The position numbers and the translations under genes are program-made. From Bacillota bacterium (GTDB taxonomy: Bacteria; Bacillota_I; Bacilli_A; RFN20; CAG-826), in NCBI GenBank assembly GCA_030831415.1, contig JAURLC010000017.1:1-8498 (forward strand): a DNA stretch of 8,498 bases, in the 5' to 3' direction. Within the stretch, counting starts at the first letter, position 1; the number at the start of each line of letters is the position of its first letter. Below, piece by piece: positions 1 to 5,657 of this stretch. Under the pieces are notes generated by a model. That model did not search any database, had not been told where the DNA came from, and worked only from the letters and a program-made list of their open reading frames with translations.

Positions 1-636
1 AGTGGTATGGACATGACATGTTTGAAAATCATCACTCATTAACGATGAGAGAGAGGTATCCCCAGGGTGATAAACCAAGTCTTCTAGCGTTAAAATCCCA
101 ATAAGGTATCGTTTTGAATCAATTACAAATAGCGATTGAATGGTTTCCTTTTCACGTCCAATTTTTCTTATTTTCGTTAAGGCATTATCAACGGAGTCAT
201 CTTTTGATAAGGTGATATATTCCGGCGTCATGATACTACCGGCAGTTCCTTCTTTATAACGAAGTAATTGATTAATTTCATCACGATAAGAAGCATCGAC
301 ATTTTTTAAAATACGTTGCACAAGGTTGGCGGGTAATTCCCCAAGAAAATCGGCGACATCATCCGAGTAAGAATGGTTTAATAAGTCAACGATTTGTTTA
401 TCTGTGAATAGTTGTAAGAGACGTTCTTGAGTAAGTGAAGATAAATAACTAAAGAGTTCAGCAGTGACATCATTCGAACATGTTTTAAACACAAATAAAA
501 TATCTTTTGGATCTTCAAGCGCATCCACTTCATCGGCTAAATCAACAAGTGGAACTAAGTCAAAACGTTGACGAATTGCTTGAATATTTTTATCGCGAAT
601 TAAGAATGCTAATGAAGGATCAGTGTTTTTATTCAT
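1..636 (-). CDS. mgtE: Magnesium transporter MgtE, N-terminal part (cut by window edge)
   Basis: Reading the minus strand from the ATG at 636 gives 212 open codons running off the left edge. The protein starts MNKNTDPSLAFLIRDKNIQA. Residues about 1-130 form the helical MgtE N domain, including the DDVADFLGELP stretch near 92-102 and then LLRYKEGTAGSIMTPEY, the usual junction into the first CBS domain (about 137-190). A second CBS domain begins near 196 (SLMSDDFQT). The membrane channel domain lies outside the window. In characterised MgtE proteins the N and CBS domains sense cytosolic Mg2+ and close the channel; that role is taken from the family. No Shine-Dalgarno lies at a usable distance: AGGAG at 663-659 is 22 nt from the ATG. 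A TATAAT ends 7 nt before the start, so a leaderless message is inferred. No other ATG, GTG or TTG lies between the upstream in-frame stop and this ATG. Confidence 0.93.
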   Translation of the reverse strand, partial: MNKNTDPSLAFLIRDKNIQAIRQRFDLVPLVDLADEVDALEDPKDILFVFKTCSNDVTAELFSYLSSLTQERLLQLFTDKQIVDLLNHSYSDDVADFLGELPANLVQRILKNVDASYRDEINQLLRYKEGTAGSIMTPEYITLSKDDSVDNALTKIRKIGREKETIQSLFVIDSKRYLIGILTLEDLVYHPGDTSLSSLMSDDFQTCHVHTT

Positions 637-643
637 CTTTAAA

Positions 644-649
644 ATTATA
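644..649 (-). promoter_or_regulatory. -10 box of mgtE
   Basis: A perfect TATAAT on the minus strand ends 7 nt before the mgtE ATG. A TTGACA lies upstream (676-671), but with a 21-bp spacer, longer than sigma-A normally tolerates, so the -35 is uncertain. Expected transcription start is at or next to the A of the start codon. Confidence 0.55.
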
Positions 650-681
650 CGACTTTTTCTCCTGGTGTTTTGTCAAGTCGT

Positions 682-687
682 TATAAT
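682..687 (+). promoter_or_regulatory. -10 box of the YbhN-like gene
   Basis: A perfect TATAAT ends 6 nt before the ATG at 694. No convincing -35 is seen 16-18 bp upstream. Neither the six bases in between nor the region further upstream holds a Shine-Dalgarno on this strand. Confidence 0.55.
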
Positions 688-693
688 TAATTA

Positions 694-1779
694 ATGGCTC
701 ATTCAAAAAAACATCCATCATCCATAAATGTGAAGGTTTGGCTTGGAGGATTTTTTGTTTTTCTTTCGATTATTGTTGGAATACTTGTTACGATTGCAAC
801 ATTACAAAGTGAATTAGAAGGTTTCGTATTAATAGACTTGTTTGCTTCTACGGGTGTTTGGTTGTCGCATCCTTCATGGCTATGGTTAAGTTTATTAGCA
901 GTATTGATGATGATTTTTACCTCAGCCCTTCGTTTGTGGATGCTGCTCCACTCGAGTGGACATCCGATTCCATTTTTGACCGCATTACGATACGGTATCC
1001 TCTCCCGTTATTATGTGTTAATTACGCCTTGGGGATTAGGTGGGCAACCGATTATGATGGGCATCATGCATAAGGAAGGTGTTCCATTTGCTCAAGCTAC
1101 AGCAATTCCGATGTTAGATTTATTTTTTATGCGTTTTGCCATGGCGATTTTAACAACCATTGCTTTTTTTGGGATTGGAAATTTACTCGATCCATATTTG
1201 TTTATTTTTGCCCTTGTGGGATATTTTTTTACAAGTTTTCTTCCAGTCGTCTTAATCCTGTTTTCGTTTCACCCTTCTTTTTCTCGATTTTTTATCAGTT
1301 TAATTCGGCAATATTGGTTCAAGAGGACTGCAGTGAAAGTTTCAAAAAAAGTAGAAGAAGCATTTTCACACTATCAACATGCGTTTGCTTTTTACAAAAA
1401 AAAGATAGGTAGTTTGATGGCGGTGTTTCTTTCTAGTGTCGTATCTCAACTTAGTTTGTTGACCATTCCATTTTTTATTTTATTGTCGTTTACACCTATG
1501 TTTACTATCAACAATTTATCATCTTTCCAATGGACTCAACTTATTCAATTAATGGCCATGACGAATACGATGTTAGGTGTTGTACCCACGATTGGAAGTG
1601 CAGGTGCAGCCGAATTTACTTTCTCAACCATCTTTTCTCGGTTTGTTATAGGGGAAGAGTTATTTTGGGTGACCTTTATTTGGCGTTTTTTCGTATTTTA
1701 CGGGTGGTTAATCCTAGGATTGGTCGTCTTAATTCTTCGTGGCGTCTTAATTCGAAAAAAAGTGGTTCCATCAAAATAA
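694..1779 (+). CDS. Lysylphosphatidylglycerol synthase TM-family (YbhN/UPF0104-like) membrane protein
   Basis: 361 residues, strongly hydrophobic, with seven to nine likely membrane helices (for example around 15-36, 62-85, 141-162, 167-191, 239-268, 283-297 and 325-350) and a basic C-terminus (RGVLIRKKVVPSK). Two family signatures are visible: TPWGLGGQP at 111-119, matching the TP..GGQP loop, and PTIGSAGAAE at 298-307, matching the P(T)PGG.G.AE motif. This is the fold of the MprF flippase half. There is no LPG-synthase catalytic domain, so lipid lysylation is not supported; stand-alone members are thought to move or handle lipid-linked molecules, but the substrate here is unknown. The start is the only one that keeps the basic N-terminus before helix 1. 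It has no Shine-Dalgarno and probably a leaderless mRNA. It diverges from mgtE. Confidence 0.88.
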   Translation: MAHSKKHPSSINVKVWLGGFFVFLSIIVGILVTIATLQSELEGFVLIDLFASTGVWLSHPSWLWLSLLAVLMMIFTSALRLWMLLHSSGHPIPFLTALRYGILSRYYVLITPWGLGGQPIMMGIMHKEGVPFAQATAIPMLDLFFMRFAMAILTTIAFFGIGNLLDPYLFIFALVGYFFTSFLPVVLILFSFHPSFSRFFISLIRQYWFKRTAVKVSKKVEEAFSHYQHAFAFYKKKIGSLMAVFLSSVVSQLSLLTIPFFILLSFTPMFTINNLSSFQWTQLIQLMAMTNTMLGVVPTIGSAGAAEFTFSTIFSRFVIGEELFWVTFIWRFFVFYGWLILGLVVLILRGVLIRKKVVPSK

Positions 1780-1784
1780 ATGAT

Positions 1785-1813
1785 TTGCTTTCAAGCGTCT
1801 AAATTTTTATAAT
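1785..1813 (+). promoter_or_regulatory. Sigma-A promoter of pduL
   Basis: TTGCTT (1785-1790), a 17-bp spacer, then TATAAT (1808-1813). Expected start is near 1820, leaving a leader of about 10 nt. The promoter sits wholly in the 50-bp gap after the YbhN-like gene, so pduL can be expressed on its own. No terminator is seen in that gap. Confidence 0.7.
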
Positions 1814-1829
1814 TAATCGTGGTAAAAAA

Positions 1830-2408
1830 ATGAAACCAATCTTAGTAGAAATTTCAGCTCGTCATATTCATTTAACACAAAAAGATTTAGAAATTCTTTG
1901 TGGACTTGGAAGTCAACTTGAACCAGTTCGTCCACTTTCTCAACCTGGACAATTTGTTTCTCAAGTTCGCCTAACGCTTATCGGTCCCAAACGCTCGCTT
2001 GAAAATGTTGTTGTATTAGGTCCAGTACGTAAAGCTTCTCAAGTTGAAGTATCCGCGACAGAAGCACGTAGTCTAGGTGTGAAGCCTCCCATCCGTGAAT
2101 CTGGGAATATAAAAGAAAGTGCTCCTATTATTATTCGTGGTCCTGAAGGAGAAATTACATTAAGTGAAGGATTAATTCTTGCCAAACGTCATATTCATAT
2201 GACACCAGAAGATGCCCTTCATTATGGTGTTAATGATAAACAAATCGTCGGTGTCAAAATAAAAAATGCTGATCGTTCACTCATTTTTGGGGATGTAGTT
2301 GTCCGCGTTCGTTCTGATTTTGCTCTTGCCATGCACATTGATACCGATGAAGGAAATGCAGCAGGACTAAGTGGAGATAGCGAAGGAACCTTAATCCTCA
2401 ATCTATAA
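1830..2408 (+). CDS. pduL: Phosphate propanoyl/acetyl-transferase, PduL type
   Basis: 192 residues carrying the two halves of the PduL (PTAC) family: VEISARHIHLT at 6-16 and LAKRHIHMTPED at 118-129, with the zinc-binding histidine pairs H12/H14 and H121/H123, and a third conserved stretch MHIDTDEGNAAG at 168-179. The family moves an acyl group between CoA and phosphate. Shell-targeted PduLs carry an N-terminal encapsulation peptide; this one begins almost directly at the first motif and no microcompartment genes are nearby. A soluble phosphotransacetylase partnering an acetate kinase for ATP production is therefore the better inference; substrate (acetyl versus propanoyl) cannot be told. Translation start: ATG after a run of A residues, with only GTGGT upstream and no proper Shine-Dalgarno. 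The gene ends 1 nt before the metK -35 box. Confidence 0.92.
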   Translation: MKPILVEISARHIHLTQKDLEILCGLGSQLEPVRPLSQPGQFVSQVRLTLIGPKRSLENVVVLGPVRKASQVEVSATEARSLGVKPPIRESGNIKESAPIIIRGPEGEITLSEGLILAKRHIHMTPEDALHYGVNDKQIVGVKIKNADRSLIFGDVVVRVRSDFALAMHIDTDEGNAAGLSGDSEGTLILNL

Positions 2409-2409
2409 A

Positions 2410-2438
2410 TTGACTTAAGTTTCGTTTTGTTTCATAAT
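2410..2438 (+). promoter_or_regulatory. Sigma-A promoter of metK
   Basis: TTGACT (2410-2415), exactly 17 bp, then CATAAT (2433-2438). Expected transcription start is near 2445, which is the first base of the aptamer's P1 helix. The -35 begins 1 nt after the pduL stop codon. Confidence 0.75.
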
Positions 2439-2444
2439 AATGGC

Positions 2445-2541
2445 GTTATATCAAGAACTGTCATATAGACCTTAGACAGTAGCAACTCTAGAATACTAGT
2501 AAGTGCTGGTCACCTAAAGCCACCTTTAGGAACGATATAAT
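2445..2541 (+). promoter_or_regulatory. SAM riboswitch aptamer, SAM-I clan, variant architecture
   Basis: P1 is TTATATC (2446-2452) with GATATAA (2534-2540), extendable by a G-U pair. It is followed by AAGA, as in S-box J1/2. P2 is ACTGTC (2457-2462) with GACAGT (2475-2480) and a 12-nt loop. P3 is ACT plus CTAG (2485-2491) with CTAG (2496-2499) and AGT (2502-2504), with a two-base bulge. P4 is CCTAAAG (2513-2519) with CTTTAGG (2524-2530). The SAM-contacting core motifs GCAAC (2482-2486) and GTGC (2503-2506) are in place. Loop bases GACC (2468-2471) can pair with GGTC (2508-2511) in J3/4, the position of the SAM-I pseudoknot. P2 shows no kink-turn, unlike classic SAM-I. SAM as ligand follows from the core and from metK, the SAM synthetase, lying downstream. 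Confidence 0.82.
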
Positions 2542-2542
2542 T

Positions 2543-2561
2543 GAAAGTTCACTCAACTTTC
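2543..2561 (+). promoter_or_regulatory. Antiterminator hairpin of the metK leader
   Basis: GAAAGTT (2543-2549) pairs with AACTTTC (2555-2561) around a 5-nt loop. The right arm is the same segment that forms the left arm of the terminator, so the two hairpins exclude each other. It starts 2 nt after the P1 helix. Confidence 0.65.
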
Positions 2562-2585
2562 CTCTGGTGGAAAGTTTTTGTTTTA
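2555..2585 (+). terminator. Intrinsic terminator controlled by the SAM aptamer
   Basis: AACTTTCC (2555-2562) pairs with GGAAAGTT (2569-2576) around a 6-nt loop, followed by a T-rich tail of nine T in ten bases. It lies upstream of the metK ribosome site. In the usual SAM-I logic, SAM binding favours this hairpin and switches metK off. Confidence 0.82.
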
Positions 2586-2586
2586 T

Positions 2587-2593
2587 AAGGAGG
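2587..2593 (+). promoter_or_regulatory. Ribosome binding site of metK
   Basis: AAGGAGG lies 8 nt before the ATG at 2602. It rules out the in-frame TTG at 2578, which lies inside the terminator tail and upstream of this site. Confidence 0.9.
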
Positions 2594-2601
2594 AAAATTT
2601 C

Positions 2602-3780
2602 ATGAAACAAGACTATTATTTTACATCCGAATCGGTATCTGAAGGCCATCCTGATAAAGTTTGTGATCAAATTTCCGATGCCATTTTAGATGCTTGTTTA
2701 GCCTTAGATGATAAAGCACATGTTGCCATTGAATGCTTTGTTGCAGAGCAAAAGTTGTTAATCGGCGGTGAAGTGAAATTTTCTTCTTCATCCATCGTCA
2801 AACCGGATATGAAAACCATCGCTCGAAAGGTAATTCGTTCGATAGGCTATACAAATCCCGCCCTTGGATTTTCCGCTGATGAAGTGGTGATTCACGATTG
2901 GGTACAAGCCCAATCCGAAGACATTAATCAAGCAGTGAATAAGGATGAAGTAGGAGCAGGTGATCAAGGATTAATGTTTGGGTTTGCAACCAATGAAACA
3001 CCCGACTATTTGCCCTTGCCAATATCACTTGCCCACGCGTTAATGAAACGTGCATCTGAGTTAAGAAAGAGTGGCGCGTTCCAATATGCCCGTCCCGATA
3101 TGAAATCACAAGTTACGATTCATTATCAAGAAAAAACGATATCAATCGATCATGTCGTGATGTCGATTCAACACGACGAAAACTATGATGAAGCATCCTT
3201 TAAATCCTATGTGAAGGAAGCCGTTATTCAACCTGTACTTGCCCAATATGGTTACGGCAATGCACTTCTAATCTCAATCAATCCAAGTGGTAAGTTTGTC
3301 ATTGGGGGTCCCAAAGGGGATACCGGGCTAACGGGAAGAAAAATTATCGTCGATACATATGGGGGATATGCTCGCCATGGCGGGGGAGCATTTTCGGGAA
3401 AAGATCCAACCAAAGTCGATCGTTCTGCTGCGTACTTAACCCGTTATATTGCAAAACACGTCGTCGCTTCAGGGATAGCCGATAAGGTTGAAGTTCAACT
3501 TGCCTACATCATTGGCGTTGCTAATCCTGTATCCATTAGTTTATTTACCTTTGATACATTAAAAAAACCGTATTTAGAAAAAGACGTTCTTAAGGCGATT
3601 GAAAAAACATTTTTCTTTAAACCTGCTGAGATTATCGAACAATTTCAACTTACACGTCCTACTTTTTCATATCGCGATTTAGCCGCATATGGACACGTAG
3701 GTCGTCATGATTTATTCGTCCCTTGGGAACAACTTGATCGATTAGATGATTTTATGTTCAATCTTAAACATTCCCTGTAA
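2602..3780 (+). CDS. metK: S-adenosylmethionine synthetase (methionine adenosyltransferase)
   Basis: 392 residues, normal for the family. It makes SAM from methionine and ATP in the cytosol. Visible signatures: SEGHPDKVCDQISD at 13-26 with H16 and D18 at the active site; GAGDQGLMFGFA at 118-129; NPSGKFVIGGPKGDTGLTGRK at 227-247 with R246 and K247; and the glycine loop plus GKDPTKVDRSAAY at 266-278, whose K267, K271 and D273 correspond to the enzyme's phosphate- and methionine-side residues. Nothing essential is missing. The start is set by AAGGAGG at 8 nt spacing. Expression is predicted to be repressed by its own product through the leader riboswitch. hpf follows after a short gap with no terminator, so some read-through into hpf is likely. 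Confidence 0.98.
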   Translation: MKQDYYFTSESVSEGHPDKVCDQISDAILDACLALDDKAHVAIECFVAEQKLLIGGEVKFSSSSIVKPDMKTIARKVIRSIGYTNPALGFSADEVVIHDWVQAQSEDINQAVNKDEVGAGDQGLMFGFATNETPDYLPLPISLAHALMKRASELRKSGAFQYARPDMKSQVTIHYQEKTISIDHVVMSIQHDENYDEASFKSYVKEAVIQPVLAQYGYGNALLISINPSGKFVIGGPKGDTGLTGRKIIVDTYGGYARHGGGAFSGKDPTKVDRSAAYLTRYIAKHVVASGIADKVEVQLAYIIGVANPVSISLFTFDTLKKPYLEKDVLKAIEKTFFFKPAEIIEQFQLTRPTFSYRDLAAYGHVGRHDLFVPWEQLDRLDDFMFNLKHSL

Positions 3781-3782
3781 AC

Positions 3783-3805
3783 CTTTAAATTTGACTTTAA
3801 ATTTG
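3783..3805 (+). repeat. Tandem 11-bp repeat CTTTAAATTTG before hpf
   Basis: Two exact copies of CTTTAAATTTG, at 3783-3793 and 3795-3805, 12 bp apart (about one helical turn). The repeat junction forms the hpf -35 hexamer TTGACT. A regulator site overlapping the promoter is possible; AT-rich sequence by chance is the alternative. Confidence 0.7.
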
Positions 3806-3818
3806 CGACAATAAAGAT
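3791..3818 (+). promoter_or_regulatory. Candidate promoter of hpf
   Basis: TTGACT at 3791-3796 is a good -35. The -10 is weak: AAAGAT (3813-3818) at 16 bp, or TAAAGA at 15 bp. The sequence around the -35 resembles that of the metK promoter. Weak -10 boxes are common where an activator or an alternative sigma factor helps, but that is not shown here. Confidence 0.35.
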
Positions 3819-3822
3819 AGAA

Positions 3823-3828
3823 AAGGAG
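3823..3828 (+). promoter_or_regulatory. Ribosome binding site of hpf
   Basis: AAGGAG stands 5 nt before the first ATG (3834) and 8 nt before the second (3837). The 8-nt spacing equals that of the other two clear sites in the window and favours the second ATG. Confidence 0.75.
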
Positions 3829-3836
3829 TCATCATG

Positions 3837-4385
3837 ATGCAATATCAAATTGTTGGGAAGAATATTACGGTCACCGAAGCTATCTCCTCTGTGATTACTG
3901 AAAAACTACAACGTCTTGAGAAATTCTTTGTCATTGATGATGAAGTGACGTGTCGTGCCCTTGTCCGTTCGTATAAAGTTGGCGCTAAAGTAGAAATTAC
4001 TGTTTTTACTAAAATGATGGATTTACGTGCAGAAGTTCAACATGATGATTTGTATGCAGCTGTGGATCTTGCGATTGATAAACTTGTTAACCAGCTTCGC
4101 CGTTTTAAAACGCGCGTAAAAGACCACAAACAACCGAGTCTTGCTGAATCTTTTCTCATTGAAGCCATTGAGGATGAAGATAAAAAAATTAATATAGATC
4201 AACTCATTCGTACAAAATCCATGTATTTATCCCCGATGACGATTGAAGAAGCCATTACGCGAATGGAAGCATTAGGACACGCCTTCTTTATGTATTTAGA
4301 TATCGAAGAAAAACAAATTAGTGTTTTATATCACCGTGTCGATGGCGGTTATGGTTTAATCCAAGCAGAAAATAAAGTACAATAA
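3837..4385 (+). CDS. hpf: Ribosome hibernation promoting factor, long form
   Basis: 182 residues from the second of two adjacent ATGs (3834 would add one Met). The N-terminal S30AE domain spans about 1-95 (MQYQIVGKNITVTEAI at the start, basic RRFKTRVKDHK at 88-98). A linker rich in acidic residues follows (about 100-118). The C-terminal domain runs from about 120-178 (IRTKSMYLSPMTIEEAI, then LYHRVDGGYGLIQ). Having both domains marks the long HPF found in Gram-positives, whose C-terminal part dimerises and joins two 70S ribosomes into inactive 100S particles in stationary phase or stress. The start matches the family's usual M-Q/N-x-x-I-x-G-x-N-I opening. It follows metK closely. Its last codons overlap the likely -10 box of the next gene. 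Confidence 0.95.
   Translation: MQYQIVGKNITVTEAISSVITEKLQRLEKFFVIDDEVTCRALVRSYKVGAKVEITVFTKMMDLRAEVQHDDLYAAVDLAIDKLVNQLRRFKTRVKDHKQPSLAESFLIEAIEDEDKKINIDQLIRTKSMYLSPMTIEEAITRMEALGHAFFMYLDIEEKQISVLYHRVDGGYGLIQAENKVQ
4378..4383 (+). promoter_or_regulatory. Candidate -10 box of the HAD hydrolase gene
   Basis: TACAAT lies across the last codons of hpf and ends 9 nt before the GTG start. TTTAAT at 4355-4360, 17 bp upstream, matches only half of the -35 consensus. If used, the message starts within about 3 nt of the GTG. Confidence 0.4.
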
Positions 4386-4392
4386 CTTACAC

Positions 4393-5247
4393 GTGAGCAA
4401 ACGCAAATTAATTGCGATGGATTTAGATGGAACACTCTTCTATCCAAAGAAACGATTCCAATTCATCTCTCGCCAAAACGTTCAATTTTTAAAATGGGCG
4501 GCTTCCCAAGGTCATCATCTTGTTTTTGTGACCTCTCGAAATCGAGCATTTGTTCAGCGTGTTATTGAAAAAATTGGACTTTCCATTGATATCGTATCTC
4601 GCAACGGTTCGGAAGTTTATTATCGAAATGAAATTATTCATAAAACCTATTTAGATCCTAAACAAATTAAAGTGGTTTTTGAAGATATTATTCAACGCCA
4701 CCAGCGAACAATGCTTTCGATCGATGCGGATTCAGTGTCGAATCTTGTGTATTCTAAAGGCAAAAATTGGTATTTAAACATCATTTATCGATTATATTAT
4801 TGGTTTCAAGGTGTTTATCGTGAACCATTTTTAATTGATAATGATGTATTCGTAGATAAATTAAATGCCCACGGCGATGACCTTCAACGATTACTTATCT
4901 ATTTTGGGTTGTCCAAAAAATCGAAAAAACTTTCTCATGATGAAAGTGAACGATTAAGCAAAGCATTTCCAGACTTATCGATTTTATGGATTCACAATAT
5001 TATTGAAGTTTCACCCAAAAGCGTCAGTAAAGCGAACGGGTTACGCTTAATTTTAGAAAAGGAACGCATCCACGAGGATGATGTCTTTGTCGTAGGTGAT
5101 TCGGGAAATGATATCCCTTTGTTTGAATCCTTTCAACATTCATTTGTGATGGCTCAGGCCCATCCACGTATCAAAAAATACGCAAAAAATGTAATCAAAC
5201 GTGTTTATCAATTAAAACCATTCATTGAAAAGGCGAGTAATGATTGA
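4393..5247 (+). CDS. Cof-type HAD-IIB family phosphatase
   Basis: 284 residues with all four HAD motifs: I, IAMDLDGT at 7-14 (nucleophile D10, acid/base D12); II, VTS at 46-48; III, K213 within SKANG; IV, GDSGND at 235-240. The cap between about 85 and 190 is of the Cof (IIB) type. These enzymes dephosphorylate sugar phosphates, pyridoxal phosphate or similar small molecules; the substrate cannot be read from sequence. The start is GTG, chosen because the next in-frame ATG is codon 9 and would remove the first beta-strand. There is no Shine-Dalgarno in the 7-nt gap after hpf. Translational coupling to hpf or a leaderless GTG transcript are the two explanations. It ends in TGA, showing that TGA is a stop in this genome. 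Confidence 0.9.
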   Translation: MSKRKLIAMDLDGTLFYPKKRFQFISRQNVQFLKWAASQGHHLVFVTSRNRAFVQRVIEKIGLSIDIVSRNGSEVYYRNEIIHKTYLDPKQIKVVFEDIIQRHQRTMLSIDADSVSNLVYSKGKNWYLNIIYRLYYWFQGVYREPFLIDNDVFVDKLNAHGDDLQRLLIYFGLSKKSKKLSHDESERLSKAFPDLSILWIHNIIEVSPKSVSKANGLRLILEKERIHEDDVFVVGDSGNDIPLFESFQHSFVMAQAHPRIKKYAKNVIKRVYQLKPFIEKASND

Positions 5248-5272
5248 GACTTACAATCGTCTTTGATACAAT
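5244..5272 (+). promoter_or_regulatory. Sigma-A promoter with extended -10 for the small membrane protein
   Basis: TTGAGA (5244-5249), 17 bp, then TACAAT (5267-5272) preceded by TGA, giving a TG-extended -10. The -35 overlaps the HAD gene's stop codon. Expected start is near 5279, inside the ribosome binding site itself. Confidence 0.75.
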
Positions 5273-5276
5273 GCTT

Positions 5277-5282
5277 AGGAGG
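5277..5282 (+). promoter_or_regulatory. Ribosome binding site deciding the start at 5291
   Basis: AGGAGG is 2 nt from the ATG at 5285, too close, and 8 nt from the in-frame ATG at 5291, which is ideal. Confidence 0.85.
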
Positions 5283-5290
5283 ATATGACG

Positions 5291-5626
5291 ATGGCAACAC
5301 AACAACAAAAATTAACAACAAAAGACTGGATTTGGTTATCCATTTTCGCAACCTTTTCTGGGTTAGGCTTTTTTCTTTCATTATTTGGTTTTCTTGCTGA
5401 TTTCTTTAATGTTCCTTCTTCCGATAATTGGGTCAAGAATGCAGAACAAGCCGTGGCAGAATTTCTTACCTTACCTTTGAACTTCTTACAATGGGGTTCA
5501 ATTCTTATGATCATTGGCGTGGTTTTTTTCGTCCTCGTCCTCAATGCAATCGCTCAACGAGAACAAGTGGAACGAGAAAAGAAACAACGTCGTGCTCAGC
5601 GACTCCAAGATACGCTCGAATCGTAA
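5291..5626 (+). CDS. Small two-helix membrane protein of unknown function
   Basis: 111 residues; I do not recognise the family. A short polar N-terminus (MATQQQKLTTKDW) leads into a first membrane helix at about 14-37. A loop with a likely amphipathic stretch (about 45-65) separates it from a second helix at about 68-88, and a charged tail rich in R, K, E and Q (90-111) could form a short coiled coil. By the positive-inside rule both ends should be cytoplasmic. It has its own strong promoter, an ideal ribosome site and its own terminator, so it is a monocistronic, probably well-expressed gene. The start at 5291 rather than 5285 is set by Shine-Dalgarno spacing. Nothing in the neighbours fixes a role. 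Confidence 0.85.
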   Translation: MATQQQKLTTKDWIWLSIFATFSGLGFFLSLFGFLADFFNVPSSDNWVKNAEQAVAEFLTLPLNFLQWGSILMIIGVVFFVLVLNAIAQREQVEREKKQRRAQRLQDTLES

Positions 5627-5632
5627 CTCAAG

Positions 5633-5657
5633 AAAGTGCCAATAAGGCACTTTTTTT
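5633..5657 (+). terminator. Intrinsic terminator after the small membrane protein
   Basis: AAAGTGCC (5633-5640) pairs with GGCACTTT (5646-5653) around an AATAA loop, with seven T residues at 5651-5657. The stem starts 6 nt after the stop codon. Its T-run merges into the promoter of the next gene. Confidence 0.93.

Larger units (their letters stand above)
644..687. repeat. Inverted repeat spanning the divergent mgtE / membrane-protein promoters
   Basis: The left arm ATTATACGACTT (644-655) and right arm AAGTCGTTATAAT (675-687) are inverted copies, differing by one extra T. Each arm contains the -10 box of one of the two divergent genes plus a shared AAGTCG just upstream of it. The 19-bp centre carries no repeat. 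It could be a symmetric operator or simply a common promoter element used twice. Confidence 0.6.

Noticed and set aside
659..663. AGGAG (minus strand) as the mgtE ribosome site
   Set aside because: It is 22 nt from the only possible ATG, too far for initiation; no other start codon lies between.
858..1073. Open frame of 71 codons inside the YbhN-like gene
   Set aside because: Out-of-frame shadow of a gene with clear family motifs; no ribosome site or promoter.
2578..2601. TTG start giving metK an 8-residue extension
   Set aside because: It lies in the terminator tail, upstream of the ribosome site; the ATG at 2602 has AAGGAGG at 8 nt and the family's normal N-terminus.
5245..5247. TGA read as tryptophan (Mycoplasma code)
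   Set aside because: The HAD protein ends naturally there, zupT also ends in TGA, tryptophans are TGG throughout, and the next gene's promoter overlaps this stop.
5285..5290. ATG at 5285 as start of the small membrane protein
   Set aside because: It is only 2 nt from AGGAGG, whereas the in-frame ATG at 5291 is at 8 nt.
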